From CAIYOL01 sp964494805 (lineage in GTDB: Bacteria > Planctomycetota > Phycisphaerae > Sedimentisphaerales > Anaerobacaceae): a DNA stretch of 64,000 nt. Within the stretch, counting starts at the first letter, position 1. The number at the start of each line of letters is the position of its first letter. Location: the NCBI GenBank assembly GCA_964494805.1, contig CAZBST010000005.1:62001-126000 (forward strand), in the 5' to 3' direction. A program made the position numbers and the translations under genes. Below the pieces are notes generated by a model. That model did no database searches. It saw only the letters and a program-made list of their open reading frames with translations, and was not told the DNA's origin. This document shows, piece after piece, positions 55,349-64,000 of the stretch.

Positions 55349-58201
55349 ATGAAAACAGAATTCAGACAAAAGATTACAGAGTATTCTGTAAAGCACTATA
55401 AATTAGTTACGGTGGTAATGACCGCTTTTACATTGTTCCTGGGGGCGATGATACCTTTAATAAAGATTGACACCGACCCGGAGAACATGCTTTCAAAAGA
55501 TGAAGCGGTGAGGATTTTTCACAATAAAACCAAGAAGCAATTTTCATTAAATGACATTGTGGTTGTCGGGATTGTTAACGATAAAGACCCCAACGGCGTT
55601 TTTAATCCTTCCTCGCTGGTCAGGATTTACGAACTGACAGAATTCGCAAAGAGTCTTCGCTGGCCTGACGAGAAAAACCCTGATAGGGAAATCGGAGTTG
55701 TGGATGTTGACATACTGGCTCCGTCGACGGTAGACCATATCGGCCAGGGCGGACCCGGGGAGGTCAAGTTTGAATGGCTGATGCAGAAGCCCCCTGCTAC
55801 TTTGACAGAAGCCCTGGCAATCAGAGACAAGGCGATGTCGAATCCTCTGCTGAAGGGAACTGTTGTCTCCGAAGACGGCAAGGCAATATGTTTGTATTTG
55901 CCCATTACAAACAAGGATTTGAGCTATAAGGTTTACAGGAGACTAAAAGAAAAGATTGCTACGTTCAGCGGCGACGAGAAATATCATATTACAGGATTAC
56001 CCGTTGCGGAAGACACGTTCGGCGTTGAGATGTTTATTCAGATGGCGGTGTCGGCACCATTGGCGATGGTGGTGATTTTTATTCTGATGTTACTATTCTT
56101 CCGCAAGCTGGTGTTAGTAATTTCGCCGATGATAGTAGCGATAGTCTCAGTTGTTTCGACAATGGGGCTTTTAATCGGGCTGGGCTATCCTGTGCATATT
56201 ATGAGCTCGATGATACCGATTTTTCTTATGCCGATATCGGTAGTCGATTCAGTGCATATTCTTTCCCAGTTTTTCGACCGTTACAATCCGCAGAAAGGCC
56301 GAAGAGATACCGTAGTAGAGGTTATGGGCAGTCTTTTTACACCGATGCTGTATACTTCACTGACTTCGGCGGCAGGATTTGCATCGCTGGCACTTACGCC
56401 GATTCCACCGGTGCAGGTTTTTGGTATATTTGTCGCCATCGGAGTGATGATTGCGTGGTTATTCACGGTAACCTTTATCCCTGCGTATGTGATGATGATA
56501 AGCGACAAAACGCTTGAGAACTTCGGGAGAGCCGCGCAGCACGGTGAAAAGAAAACTTGGCTTACCCTGCTGCTGCGTTCGGCTGGAAGATTTACCTATG
56601 TCAGGGCGAAACTGATACTGATAATTATGCTGGCAGTTACGCTCCTCGCCGCTTACGGCATTTCGCAAATCCAGATAAACGACAATCCGGTAAAGTGGTT
56701 TGCAAAAAGCCATCCCATCAGAGTAGCTGACACTGAACTGAACAAGCATTTCGGCGGGACTTATATGGCTTACCTTGTGCTCAGTGGTGTGGAAGAAAAG
56801 GGTATTTCGAATCAGTATATTGAGGGGCTTAGTGAGCGTTTGGCGAAAAAGGGAGTCGAACTGGCAGAGAGTTTGCCGGACGCCAATGCTATCGTTGCCG
56901 AGGCGGAGAAGATTGTTTCGGAACAAGCAGCGTCGGCGAAAAGCAAAGACGAGCTTCTTGATAAAGTAAGCAGTTTTGTCTCCGGCAAGGCTGATAAGGC
57001 CGACGAAAATGACGTTGATATCTGGTATGAGGTAGCGGACTTTTTCGATTTAGAAAAAGAGAGACTTAAAATATTCAAACAGCCGAAGACACTGCGATAT
57101 ATTGAGCGGTTGCAGGAATACCTTGCTGGTATCGGTGCGGTCGGGAAAAGCAATTCGGTGGCGGATGTTGTCAAGAAGGTCTATCAGGAGCTTACGGACG
57201 GTAAAGCAGAAAGTTATGTGATTCCTGACAGCGAAGGAGCTGTTGCGCAGTGCCTGATACAATTTCAGAGCAGCCATAATCCAGATGATTTGTGGCACTT
57301 GGTTACATACGATTATATGCATGCCAATATCTGGCTTCAGCTGACCAGTGGAGATAACAAGGACATGCAAAAAGTTATTGAGGCGGTGGACAATTTTTTC
57401 AGAACGAATCCGCCGCCAGTGCCTATGAAATACGACTGGGCGGGACTGACATATATAAATGTTGTCTGGCAGGACAAAATGGTATGGGGGATGCTGCAGT
57501 CGTTTTTGGGCAGCTTCATAGTTGTATTTGTAATGATGGCGATTCTTTTCCGCTCTGTACTTTGGGGCCTTATATGTATGCTGCCGCTGACTATCACTAT
57601 AGGAGTTATTTACGGCATCATCGGTTTGTCGGGTAAGGATTATGATATGCCGGTGGCGGTGTTGAGCGCGCTTTCGCTCGGGATGGCGGTGGATTTTGCG
57701 ATACATTTTCTCGAACGAGCGAGGGAAGAGTACAGTCGGAGCAAATCTTGGGAGGCGGCATCACCGGAGATGTTTGGTGAACCGGCAAGAGCCATCAGCA
57801 GAAATGTAATCGTAATAGCCATTGGATTTTTGCCGCTGCTGGCGGCGCCGCTTGTGCCTTATCAAACAGTCGGGATTTTTGTTTGTGCGATTATGGCGGC
57901 TTCCGGCGCAGTAACGCTGCTGGTGCTGCCGGCTATCATCAGTTTATTAGAGAAGAAGCTATTCAAAAGTATAGCTGGACCGATGAGACCGAGCTGCAAC
58001 TGTATGTTTTGTGTGATTATATCGGCGGCTGCTGTTCTTTTAGTAGCAGTGAATGTGCACCAGTTTGCCGTTGTAAAATGGAATACTCTTGTTTGGGTTA
58101 GTATAATAGCAATACCGCTTTTGGCGATGGTTTGCGGGATAACCTCTCGCAGAGCGGCATGCAAAAGGATAGAAGGAGATTTGAAGGAGAAAGAGCAATG
58201 A
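55349..58201 (+). CDS. RND/MMPL-family exporter
   Basis: A 950-aa efflux protein with about twelve membrane segments in two blocks. The N-terminal helix (LVTVVMTAFTLFLGAMIPLI) is followed by a periplasmic loop and four to five helices (APLAMVVIFILMLLFFRKLV; MIPIFLMPISVVDSVHILSQ), then a second loop and a second block (LGSFIVVFVMMAILFRSVLW; ALSLGMAVDFAIHFLERARE). The motif GMAVDFAIHF with its acidic residue resembles the proton relay of MMPL and hopanoid exporters. Together with the LolA-like and barrel genes behind it, it suggests an envelope lipid exporter. The substrate is unknown. Confidence 0.88.
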   Translation: MKTEFRQKITEYSVKHYKLVTVVMTAFTLFLGAMIPLIKIDTDPENMLSKDEAVRIFHNKTKKQFSLNDIVVVGIVNDKDPNGVFNPSSLVRIYELTEFAKSLRWPDEKNPDREIGVVDVDILAPSTVDHIGQGGPGEVKFEWLMQKPPATLTEALAIRDKAMSNPLLKGTVVSEDGKAICLYLPITNKDLSYKVYRRLKEKIATFSGDEKYHITGLPVAEDTFGVEMFIQMAVSAPLAMVVIFILMLLFFRKLVLVISPMIVAIVSVVSTMGLLIGLGYPVHIMSSMIPIFLMPISVVDSVHILSQFFDRYNPQKGRRDTVVEVMGSLFTPMLYTSLTSAAGFASLALTPIPPVQVFGIFVAIGVMIAWLFTVTFIPAYVMMISDKTLENFGRAAQHGEKKTWLTLLLRSAGRFTYVRAKLILIIMLAVTLLAAYGISQIQINDNPVKWFAKSHPIRVADTELNKHFGGTYMAYLVLSGVEEKGISNQYIEGLSERLAKKGVELAESLPDANAIVAEAEKIVSEQAASAKSKDELLDKVSSFVSGKADKADENDVDIWYEVADFFDLEKERLKIFKQPKTLRYIERLQEYLAGIGAVGKSNSVADVVKKVYQELTDGKAESYVIPDSEGAVAQCLIQFQSSHNPDDLWHLVTYDYMHANIWLQLTSGDNKDMQKVIEAVDNFFRTNPPPVPMKYDWAGLTYINVVWQDKMVWGMLQSFLGSFIVVFVMMAILFRSVLWGLICMLPLTITIGVIYGIIGLSGKDYDMPVAVLSALSLGMAVDFAIHFLERAREEYSRSKSWEAASPEMFGEPARAISRNVIVIAIGFLPLLAAPLVPYQTVGIFVCAIMAASGAVTLLVLPAIISLLEKKLFKSIAGPMRPSCNCMFCVIISAAAVLLVAVNVHQFAVVKWNTLVWVSIIAIPLLAMVCGITSRRAACKRIEGDLKEKEQ

Positions 58202-58386
58202 CTATTGAAAGATACTTACGGGCAATAGCGGGATTTTTTGTGCTTGTCAGCGTTCTGCTGTCGCATTACCATTCACCATACTGGCTATTTTTCACCGGCT
58301 TTGTAGGTTTGAATTTATTTCAGTCTGCATTTACCAACTGGTGTCCAATGATGTCCATACTTAAAAAGCTTGGTGTTGAGAAATAA
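58198..58386 (+). CDS. DUF2892 / YgaP-type small membrane protein
   Basis: A 62-aa protein starting at ATG 58198, overlapping the exporter stop (ATGA). It starts MTIERYLRAIAGFFVLVSVL, has two hydrophobic helices and the FTNWCPMMSILKKLGV ending typical of DUF2892 domains, which carry a conserved cysteine before the last helix. DUF2892 is often the C-terminal part of YgaP rhodanese; here it is alone. Translational coupling to the exporter points to a shared job in the membrane. AAGGAG upstream supports the start. Confidence 0.8.
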   Translation: MTIERYLRAIAGFFVLVSVLLSHYHSPYWLFFTGFVGLNLFQSAFTNWCPMMSILKKLGVEK

Positions 58387-58408
58387 TGTTGAAAAAGTGA
58401 GGTGTAAG

Positions 58409-59200
58409 ATGAGAGAGATATGTGTAACAATGGTTGTCCTTGCTGTTTCGTTGCCGCTTTTTGCTGCTGATGAAGCGCCTGATGTTCAAACGATAGTCGA
58501 CAAGGCCAATATAGTCGCTTATTACCAGGGCGACGACGGCAAAGCAAAGGTCAATATGGTAATAACGAACAAGCAGGGACAAACAAGAGAGCGGGAGTTC
58601 ATTATACTCAGAAAGGACGTCAAAGACGGCGGCGACCAGAAGTATTATGTTTATTTTCTCAAGCCGGCCGACGTCCGTAAAATGGTTTTTATGGTGCATA
58701 AGCATGCCGGAATGAAAACGGACGATGACAGATGGCTATATATGCCAAGTCTCGACCTTGTGAAACGAATCGCAGCCAGCGATAAGCGGACAAGTTTTGT
58801 CGGGTCAGATTTTCTATATGAAGATGTTTCGGGCAGAAGCTTGGAAGAAGATACCCACGAACTTGTTAAAACAGCAGGAGAAGTGTTCGTGGTTAAAAAC
58901 GTACCAAAGCAGCCCGATACCGTTGAGTTCAGCTATTACAATGTTTCTATAAACCGCAAAAATTTTGTGCCGGTGAAGATGGAGTATTACGACAAGAGTG
59001 GTAAGCTCTACCGAACCATCGAATCTGTAAAAATAGAAGAAATTCAGGGATTTCCCACAGTTGTCAAATCGGTTGTTTCAGATTTGAAAACAGGCAGTAA
59101 AACTGAAATGGAATTCAGCGATGTTAAATATAATATCAACCTGGAAGATATATTCACCGAGCGATATCTTCGCCGACCGCCGCGAGAGGCAATTAAATGA
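58409..59200 (+). CDS. Outer membrane lipoprotein-sorting (LolA-like) periplasmic protein
   Basis: A 263-aa protein from ATG 58409 with GAGGTG upstream and a signal peptide (REICVTMVVLAVSLPLFAAD). The mature part matches the 'outer membrane lipoprotein-sorting protein' family, relatives of LolA/LolB: MVITNKQGQTREREFIILRK, RWLYMPSLDLVKRIAASDKR, SDFLYEDVSGR and VKMEYYDKSGKLYRTIESVK. Such proteins carry a lipid or lipid-linked molecule through the periplasm, often beside an RND/MMPL exporter. It lies between the exporter genes and the barrel gene, an order expected for an inner-to-outer membrane route. Confidence 0.88.
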   Translation: MREICVTMVVLAVSLPLFAADEAPDVQTIVDKANIVAYYQGDDGKAKVNMVITNKQGQTREREFIILRKDVKDGGDQKYYVYFLKPADVRKMVFMVHKHAGMKTDDDRWLYMPSLDLVKRIAASDKRTSFVGSDFLYEDVSGRSLEEDTHELVKTAGEVFVVKNVPKQPDTVEFSYYNVSINRKNFVPVKMEYYDKSGKLYRTIESVKIEEIQGFPTVVKSVVSDLKTGSKTEMEFSDVKYNINLEDIFTERYLRRPPREAIK

Positions 59201-59204
59201 TTCA

Positions 59205-60488
59205 GTGAAATGGATATTAGCCTCGGTAGTTGTACTTGCCTCGGTCTTTTCTTTTCCTGCTGCGGTTCAGGGTGAAACCGGTGACAGTAAGGGTTCGTTT
59301 TTATCCAGGATACCAATAGATGTACACGGTTTTTACGAATTGAGATCGGGATACCGGCTGCAGAACGACAAATATGAAAAAGACATGTCGATTATGGAGA
59401 CGCGGCTGCAGCTTGATTTGTCATCATCATACCTCGACTGGGCTGATTTGAAGTTTAAGGGCGACGTTATCGGGGACCTGGTAACGGAGGAAGCTGACTT
59501 CGATACGCGTGAAGCGTACATATTTACCAGGCCGGTCGATTTTATGGATTTAAAAGTCGGCAGACAAATCCTGACCTGGGGCACCGGCGACCTTGTGTTT
59601 ATCAATGATTTGTTTCCAAAAGACTGGCAGTCTTTCTTCATAGGTAGAGACGTAGAATATTTAAAGGCACCGTCCGATGCAGTCAAGGCCAGTTTGTTCA
59701 GCGATTTAGCCAATCTCGATATTGTCTATACCCCTCAATTCGATTCCGACAGATTTATAAGCGGAGAACGAATTTCATACTGGAATTCGAACCTTGGAAG
59801 ATTAGCCGGCAGAGATGCGATACAACGTGTCGATAAGCCGGACCGCTGGTTCCGCGATGATGAAATTGCCGTCCGATTGTATAAAAACATTAATAATTAT
59901 GAATTTGCCCTTTATGGCTATAAGGGTTATTGGAAGAGTCCCGGAGGGCAAAATGCCGCGGCTACCAAGGCGATATTTCCTGATTTGAATGTTTACGGCG
60001 CAAGCGTTCGCGGTAATATCGGCAAAGGTATAGGCAACATAGAATTTGGGTATTATGAGTCGGGCGACGACCGAAACGGGAAAAACGGCCTTATAAACAA
60101 CTCCGAGTTGCGGTTTCTGGCAGGCTATACTCAGGAAGTCGGCAAAGATTTTACAGCAGGGCTTCAATATTATGTTGAACACATGCTGGAATACAGCAGA
60201 CATAAAAACAGTTCGCCAGTTGGTCTGTCGCGTGACAAGGACAGGCACTTGGTAACGATGCGACTTACAAAGCTTTTAATGAATCAAAATCTTCGATGCT
60301 CGTTATTCACGTATTTTTCACCATCGGACAAAGATGTGTATATGCGGCCGAATGTGAATTATAAGGTCAGTGACAATCTGGCCGTAGAGGCCGGCGCTAA
60401 TATATTTTTTGGTGGTTACCCAAGTACCTTTTTTGGGCAATTTGAGAATAATACAAATATTTATGCATCTGTGCGTTACAGCTTTTAA
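59205..60488 (+). CDS. Outer-membrane beta-barrel protein (DUF1302-like)
   Basis: A 427-aa protein from GTG 59205, 5 bases after the previous stop codon; the frame is open further upstream, but the signal peptide (KWILASVVVLASVFSFPAAV) begins here. The mature protein is made of alternating strands with conserved pieces such as GFYELRSGYRLQND, TRPVDFMDLKVGRQILTWGT and NVNYKVSDNLAVEAGAN, and ends with the C-terminal aromatic signature YASVRYSF expected of outer-membrane barrels. The HpnM/DUF1302-type similarity is moderate. It probably forms the exit or acceptor of the transport system encoded just upstream. Confidence 0.75.
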   Translation: MKWILASVVVLASVFSFPAAVQGETGDSKGSFLSRIPIDVHGFYELRSGYRLQNDKYEKDMSIMETRLQLDLSSSYLDWADLKFKGDVIGDLVTEEADFDTREAYIFTRPVDFMDLKVGRQILTWGTGDLVFINDLFPKDWQSFFIGRDVEYLKAPSDAVKASLFSDLANLDIVYTPQFDSDRFISGERISYWNSNLGRLAGRDAIQRVDKPDRWFRDDEIAVRLYKNINNYEFALYGYKGYWKSPGGQNAAATKAIFPDLNVYGASVRGNIGKGIGNIEFGYYESGDDRNGKNGLINNSELRFLAGYTQEVGKDFTAGLQYYVEHMLEYSRHKNSSPVGLSRDKDRHLVTMRLTKLLMNQNLRCSLFTYFSPSDKDVYMRPNVNYKVSDNLAVEAGANIFFGGYPSTFFGQFENNTNIYASVRYSF

Positions 60489-60503
60489 TTGTCGGCTGTA
60501 TTG

Positions 60504-60911
60504 TTAATGCCTTTTTTGTTCGAGAAAGGCCTCGAGGATTTCCGCGGCGGCAATGGCGTCGAGCCGCTTTTTCTTCTTCTTTCTTGTAAATTCAGCAGGA
60601 GCTAATTTCCCTTCAGCACCGAAACTACTTAATCTCTCATCCTGAAAGTGTATCGGAATCTTCAGATGGTTTTTTAACTGCTCGGCGAACTGGAATACGT
60701 GTTCGGCCTGGGAGCCTTGTGAGTCATCCATATTCAAAGGCAGGCCGAGGACGACGGCTTCGACATTTTCACTTTTGATTGTATCTGTAATCTTTTTTAT
60801 CAAGTCTTTTTGGCCATCTATTACAGCAAGCGGTGAAGCTATTGTTTCGGCGGGGTCGCAGATTGCCAAGCCGGTGTGTTTATCGCCATAATCTATTGCC
60901 AAGTATCGCAT
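60504..60911 (-). CDS. ruvX: Putative pre-16S rRNA nuclease / Holliday junction resolvase-like RuvX (YqgF)
   Basis: A 135-aa RuvX/YqgF. Acidic motifs are intact: RYLAIDYGDKHTGLAICDPA, VVLGLPLNMDDSQGSQAEHV and IHFQDERLSSFGAE; the DA(I/V)AAAEIL ending is present. It is required for 16S rRNA 5' maturation in some bacteria and was first called a Holliday junction resolvase. It lies 41 bases downstream of the mannose-1-phosphate guanylyltransferase gene and may be in its operon. The C-terminal stretch is lysine-rich (RKKKKKRLD). Confidence 0.93.
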   Translation of the reverse strand: MRYLAIDYGDKHTGLAICDPAETIASPLAVIDGQKDLIKKITDTIKSENVEAVVLGLPLNMDDSQGSQAEHVFQFAEQLKNHLKIPIHFQDERLSSFGAEGKLAPAEFTRKKKKKRLDAIAAAEILEAFLEQKRH

Positions 60912-60952
60912 TTGGTTCAGCTATAATAGTTGTTCACGATAAATGCAAGAGG

Positions 60953-62041
60953 TTATAGGAATTTTTCGCCGGTGTGCTGTCTTATTAATTCGAGCAGCTC
61001 CTTTAATCTCTGCGTCTGGTCGATGTGGCATACGAGCGTAGCATCGGAGCTGTGGGCAACGACTATGTTTTCAAGACCAACAGCGGCGATTAGATGCTCT
61101 TTGTCCTCTGTGACTACGATGCTGTTTTTGCAGTCAAGAAGCTCACTCTGAGCCGCTACGACGATGTTATTATCCTTGTCGGAGCTGATAATATCAGCGA
61201 GAGCGGCGAAAGAACCCATATCGAGCCAGCGACAATCCAGCTTTATTGCATAAACCCTGTCGGCCTTTTCCATAACAGCGAAGTCGATGCTGATTTTGGG
61301 CAGCTTTGGAAACCATTCTTCGATGGCCGACTGCTGATTCGGGCTGTCCCAGCTAATTCTAATTTTACTGAGAGGTTCCGTTGCTTCGGGCAAGAACATC
61401 GCAAGGTTAACGAGGATTGTTTTTGCCTTCCAGACGAACATACCTGAATTCCACAGATAGCAGCCGGTTTCGAGGTATTTATTGGCGGTTTTTTCGTCTG
61501 GTTTTTCCTTGAACGCTTCGACGGCGTGTATTGCATTTTTGCAATGAGGATGCTTTTTGGCTTCGGCGCATTTTATATAACCCAGCTGGGTATTGGCGAA
61601 GGTTGGCTGAATGCCGAAAGTAATCATATCCTCCGGATTGTTATTCACAAAGACCAAGGCGTCTTTTAGCGCCTGCTGGAGCACCTCGGGGGGTTCTATC
61701 AGCTGGTCGGCGGTTACGACGGCCATTGTGGCGTTGGGGTCGAACTTATCCAGGATGGTTGCGGCCAAACCGATGGCGCCGGCAGTATCTCGGACAACGG
61801 GCTCCGCGATGACGTTATTAAAAGGCAGCTCGGGGAGGTCTTCGCGGATGATGTCTGCGTAACCTGCATTGGTGAAAATAATTATATTTCTCTGGTCAAA
61901 TATGGGCGAGAGACGCTCGAAACAATGACGAAGGAGCGTTTTGCCATCGAGGATTTTCAGGACCTGTTTCGGATGTTTTTCGCGGCTGAGAGGCCATAAT
62001 CTTTTTCCGGTGCCACCCGCCATTACCACTACATAATCCAT
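60953..62041 (-). CDS. manC: Mannose-1-phosphate guanylyltransferase
   Basis: A 362-aa nucleotidyltransferase. The start at 62041 (MDYVVVMAGGTGKRLWPLSR) gives the expected N terminus; the frame is open 15 codons further. The signature continues EKHPKQVLKILDGKTLLRHC, followed by NVIAEPVVRDTAGAIGLAAT, KPDEKTANKYLETGCYLWNS and YAIKLDCRWLDMGSFAALAD. It makes GDP-mannose from mannose-1-phosphate and GTP for glycan or LPS synthesis. There is no fused isomerase domain. It lies in a minus-strand run pgi - AEC permease - manC - ruvX, so sugar-phosphate supply is a common theme. Confidence 0.92.
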   Translation of the reverse strand: MDYVVVMAGGTGKRLWPLSREKHPKQVLKILDGKTLLRHCFERLSPIFDQRNIIIFTNAGYADIIREDLPELPFNNVIAEPVVRDTAGAIGLAATILDKFDPNATMAVVTADQLIEPPEVLQQALKDALVFVNNNPEDMITFGIQPTFANTQLGYIKCAEAKKHPHCKNAIHAVEAFKEKPDEKTANKYLETGCYLWNSGMFVWKAKTILVNLAMFLPEATEPLSKIRISWDSPNQQSAIEEWFPKLPKISIDFAVMEKADRVYAIKLDCRWLDMGSFAALADIISSDKDNNIVVAAQSELLDCKNSIVVTEDKEHLIAAVGLENIVVAHSSDATLVCHIDQTQRLKELLELIRQHTGEKFL

Positions 62042-62054
62042 TGCCAAGGGCCTT

Positions 62055-63059
62055 TCAAGCAAAGAGAAGGAATAATACAGGGACAACGATTACGACAAAA
62101 ATTGTCATTGTTACCACCCAAAGAGCACTGGCCAAGGGGCCGTCTAAATCAAAAACATTGCTCATCGTTACCATAAGAACAGCACTGGGAGTAGCCGATA
62201 AAATTATTATAACCTTTTGGACCATGCTGTTTAAGTTTTGGTCGGCCAGAGCCAGCAGAGCGATAATTACAAGAGCCAGGGCCGGCGTTAAAATAAATTT
62301 TATCGCAGCAATCAAAAAATACAAGCTTATATAATTTTTGAGGCGGGATAATTTTACGCGCAGGCCGATTGCGAAAAAAGACAGGCTGGATGCGACGTAA
62401 ACCAGAATATCAATTATGTAGAACCTCGTTATAGAAGCAGGGTATTTTACGTCAGCCAGATTCAGGATTATAGCCGCTATTACGGCGGGGATGACGAGCA
62501 TACGGAAATCCAGCAGGAAATCGAGCTTCAAAGCGGCGGTGCGGTCTTTTGAGCGCAACTCATGAATCTTCAGATATGGCAGATAAAGGAGATAAAAGGC
62601 AGGAACGCTAAGCAGAAGATAAATGTTTGCCATAGCAAGCCCAGCCATACCGAACAAGACGTAACAGACGAACGCTCCGCCGGTATATCCGGTATTGCTC
62701 AGACCTGCTGCGAGTATTAGGGTCAAACGCCTTTTTCGGTCAGGTTCGAGGGGATGAAAAATTACTGTTGACAGAGCAGTGACTATCGATATTAGAGCGA
62801 GGCCGACTATGGGGAGCCAGATGAGCTGTTGGCTGAGCTGCAGCGGCCAGATTACCAGAAGTGTAATGAGCCAATTGAAACAGACTAAAACGGCGGTCAT
62901 TATTTTTTTTGCGAAATGCTCCGACAGGCCGAATCGACTGCCCGCCAAGAAACCAGCAACCAGGCCTCCCACCAGCACCGTCAACATACCCACCAGGCGA
63001 ATACGGGCAATGTGCGCAGCAGACAAGTCAGCCAAACAGTTAGATAGATATAAATGCAT
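62055..63059 (-). CDS. AEC-family (auxin efflux carrier-like) permease
   Basis: A 334-aa membrane protein with about ten helices, including IRLVGMLTVLVGGLVAGFLA, LVCFNWLITLLVIWPLQLSQ and LDFLLDFRMLVIPAVIAAII, and the motif AAGLSNTGYTGGAFVCYVLF in the fourth helix region, where AEC carriers have a conserved NxG(F/Y)xG. Family members export organic anions or auxin-like compounds; substrate unknown. It starts in the stop codon of pgi (TAATG), so the two genes are translationally coupled. The C-terminal hydrophobic end (VVTMTIFVVIVVPVLFLLFA) is complete. Confidence 0.85.
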   Translation of the reverse strand: MHLYLSNCLADLSAAHIARIRLVGMLTVLVGGLVAGFLAGSRFGLSEHFAKKIMTAVLVCFNWLITLLVIWPLQLSQQLIWLPIVGLALISIVTALSTVIFHPLEPDRKRRLTLILAAGLSNTGYTGGAFVCYVLFGMAGLAMANIYLLLSVPAFYLLYLPYLKIHELRSKDRTAALKLDFLLDFRMLVIPAVIAAIILNLADVKYPASITRFYIIDILVYVASSLSFFAIGLRVKLSRLKNYISLYFLIAAIKFILTPALALVIIALLALADQNLNSMVQKVIIILSATPSAVLMVTMSNVFDLDGPLASALWVVTMTIFVVIVVPVLFLLFA

Positions 63060-64000
63060 TAGACGAGGAAGTCTCCGTCAAGAGCGGTCAGGGGTTTAAT
63101 TTGCTGTGCCAATTTTTCGAAGCCGGTCTTTCCCATAAGTGCAAAGGTTGCCTCCTTGCCCAGTTCAACAGCAGGCTGGTCATAAGGGTCGATGCCGAAT
63201 AGTGCACCTGCAAAAGAAGTTGTTACCTCATACAAATAAATGAACTGGCCGACGGTATAAGCATTTACTTGGGGAAAGATAACTGTAAGGCAGGGACGTT
63301 TACTTTGCAGAAGAGCATACTCAGTGGCCATTTTTTCGCTATTGAGCAGTGCACTCAAATCTTTGCCAGCAAGGAAACCGAGTTCCGGTGCACAATCAGG
63401 AGCAGGGCCTATTTTAATGTCCTTATCAAAGTTATTGACTTGCAGGAAAGTGAACAATTTATCGTTTGGCCCATCGCGGTAAAGCTGAACTTGGCTGTGC
63501 TGGTCGGTGGTGCCTAACGCTTTAACCGGCGTCGGGCCGATGTGAACTTCGCTGCCATCGAGGGCATACGCCTTCCCAAGACTCTCAGCCCATAGCTGGC
63601 GATACCAATCAGATAAGTCTTTGAGGTGGTAACTATACGGCATCATTACAGAGATTCTTTTTCCTGTGTTATAGAAATGATGGTTTATAGCGGCGTTGAT
63701 TGCTGCGGGGTTTTTATAGAAATCTTCGGTGCTGACACGTTTATCCATATCACGAGCGCCTTCAAGGAGCGAATCGATATCGATTCCGCACATAGCGGCG
63801 CTAAAGAGGCCGACATTGCTTAAAACGCTGAACCTGCCGTCGACACCATCGGGCACTTCGAGGCATCGCAATTTCAAATCGTCAACAATTCTGCGCAGGG
63901 AGCCTTTTTTCCGATCGGTTGTTGCGATGACCTGATTGCAGGGGCCTTCGCAGCCAAGTTTATCGAGCAAAAGCTTATGGACTATCAAGAGTTGTGCAGC
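63059..64000 (-). CDS. pgi: Glucose-6-phosphate isomerase, C-terminal part (5' end outside window)
   Basis: The frame is open to the right edge, so only the last 313 codons of the about 500-aa enzyme are seen. Family blocks include ATTDRKKGSLRRIVDDL, PDGVDGRFSVLSNVGLFSAA, MMPYSYHLKDLSDWYRQLWA, ESLGKAYALDGSEVHIGPTP, VKALGTTDQHSQVQLYRDGP and PCLTVIFPQVNAYTVGQFIY; the C-terminal lysine region is DPYDQPAVELGKEATFALMG. It interconverts glucose-6- and fructose-6-phosphate. It is translationally coupled to the AEC permease downstream. Confidence 0.93.
   Translation of the reverse strand, partial: AAQLLIVHKLLLDKLGCEGPCNQVIATTDRKKGSLRRIVDDLKLRCLEVPDGVDGRFSVLSNVGLFSAAMCGIDIDSLLEGARDMDKRVSTEDFYKNPAAINAAINHHFYNTGKRISVMMPYSYHLKDLSDWYRQLWAESLGKAYALDGSEVHIGPTPVKALGTTDQHSQVQLYRDGPNDKLFTFLQVNNFDKDIKIGPAPDCAPELGFLAGKDLSALLNSEKMATEYALLQSKRPCLTVIFPQVNAYTVGQFIYLYEVTTSFAGALFGIDPYDQPAVELGKEATFALMGKTGFEKLAQQIKPLTALDGDFLV

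Noticed and set aside
59121..59204. Upstream start of the outer-membrane barrel gene overlapping the LolA-like gene by 80 bases
   Set aside because: The signal peptide begins at GTG 59205; the extension would place 28 charged residues before it.

Overview
The window looks like chromosomal DNA of a Gram-negative bacterium, most likely a planctomycete of the Phycisphaerae type. The clues are a secreted beta-propeller-like repeat protein ending in a dockerin-like EF-hand tail (DANRDCKVNMEDFAVFASEW), a membrane-anchored Hanks kinase with a DMG motif, an EF-G2 paralogue, an LPS-type kdsC / LptC-OstA pair, and many small zinc-ribbon proteins. This assignment is inference from gene content; there is no rRNA or marker phylogeny in the window. 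No tRNA, rRNA, CRISPR array, integrase or transposase gene was seen.

Layout. 0-9 kb: a truncated gene at the left edge, a receiver protein and a PfpI/DJ-1 protein on the minus strand, then a plus-strand block of PilT, a second GspE/PilB-like protein whose ATPase motifs are degraded, a CvpA-like membrane protein, a 49-aa minus-strand gene, EF-G2 and a 25-aa Cys/Lys peptide. 9-20 kb: an accessory-looking zone in which a TIR-like gene, an unknown membrane protein, two serine hydrolases, a B12 radical SAM protein and others are separated by dispersed, structured intergenic repeats (families A, B, C, D); it ends with an FKBP isomerase, a cold-shock gene with promoter and terminator, a 32-aa membrane peptide and an RRM protein. 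20-26 kb: a 56-aa zinc protein behind a promoter-terminator unit, a patatin lipoprotein, a secreted protein with fourteen 42-aa repeats, an aminoglycoside-phosphotransferase-fold kinase and a Ser/Thr kinase. 26-31 kb: etfB - zinc ribbon - etfA - acyl-CoA dehydrogenase operon. 31-35 kb: two AT-rich ankyrin genes and a HAD hydrolase.

35-45 kb: a long minus-strand run reading, in transcription order, flippase-like membrane protein, DUF502 protein, hpf, ptsN, HPr, EI, DUF2344, RNase G, kdsC, LptC/OstA-like. It resembles the proteobacterial kdsC-lpt-rpoN-hpf-ptsN-npr neighbourhood and suggests coupling of a regulatory phosphotransfer chain with envelope synthesis. 45-52 kb: hisI, an orphan histidine kinase, a GT39-like membrane protein, a PBP4-type carboxypeptidase behind a promoter-terminator leader, a second A-B repeat block and larC. 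52-55 kb: two secreted proteins sharing an almost identical promoter plus signal-peptide cassette but divergent bodies, a probably leaderless small gene, a stand-alone EF-Tu domain II protein and a 2H phosphoesterase. 55-60.5 kb: an RND/MMPL exporter, a DUF2892 protein, a LolA-like periplasmic protein and an outer-membrane barrel, which look like one envelope export operon. 60.5-64 kb: minus-strand ruvX, mannose-1-phosphate guanylyltransferase, an AEC permease and a right-edge-truncated pgi.

The most unusual signals are the structured repeats with compensatory base changes between copies, the motif-degraded secretion ATPase next to an intact PilT, the duplicated promoter/signal-peptide cassettes carrying a 15-bp palindrome, the repeat-bracketed TIR-like gene, and two short promoter-to-terminator units that may be small RNAs or attenuators.
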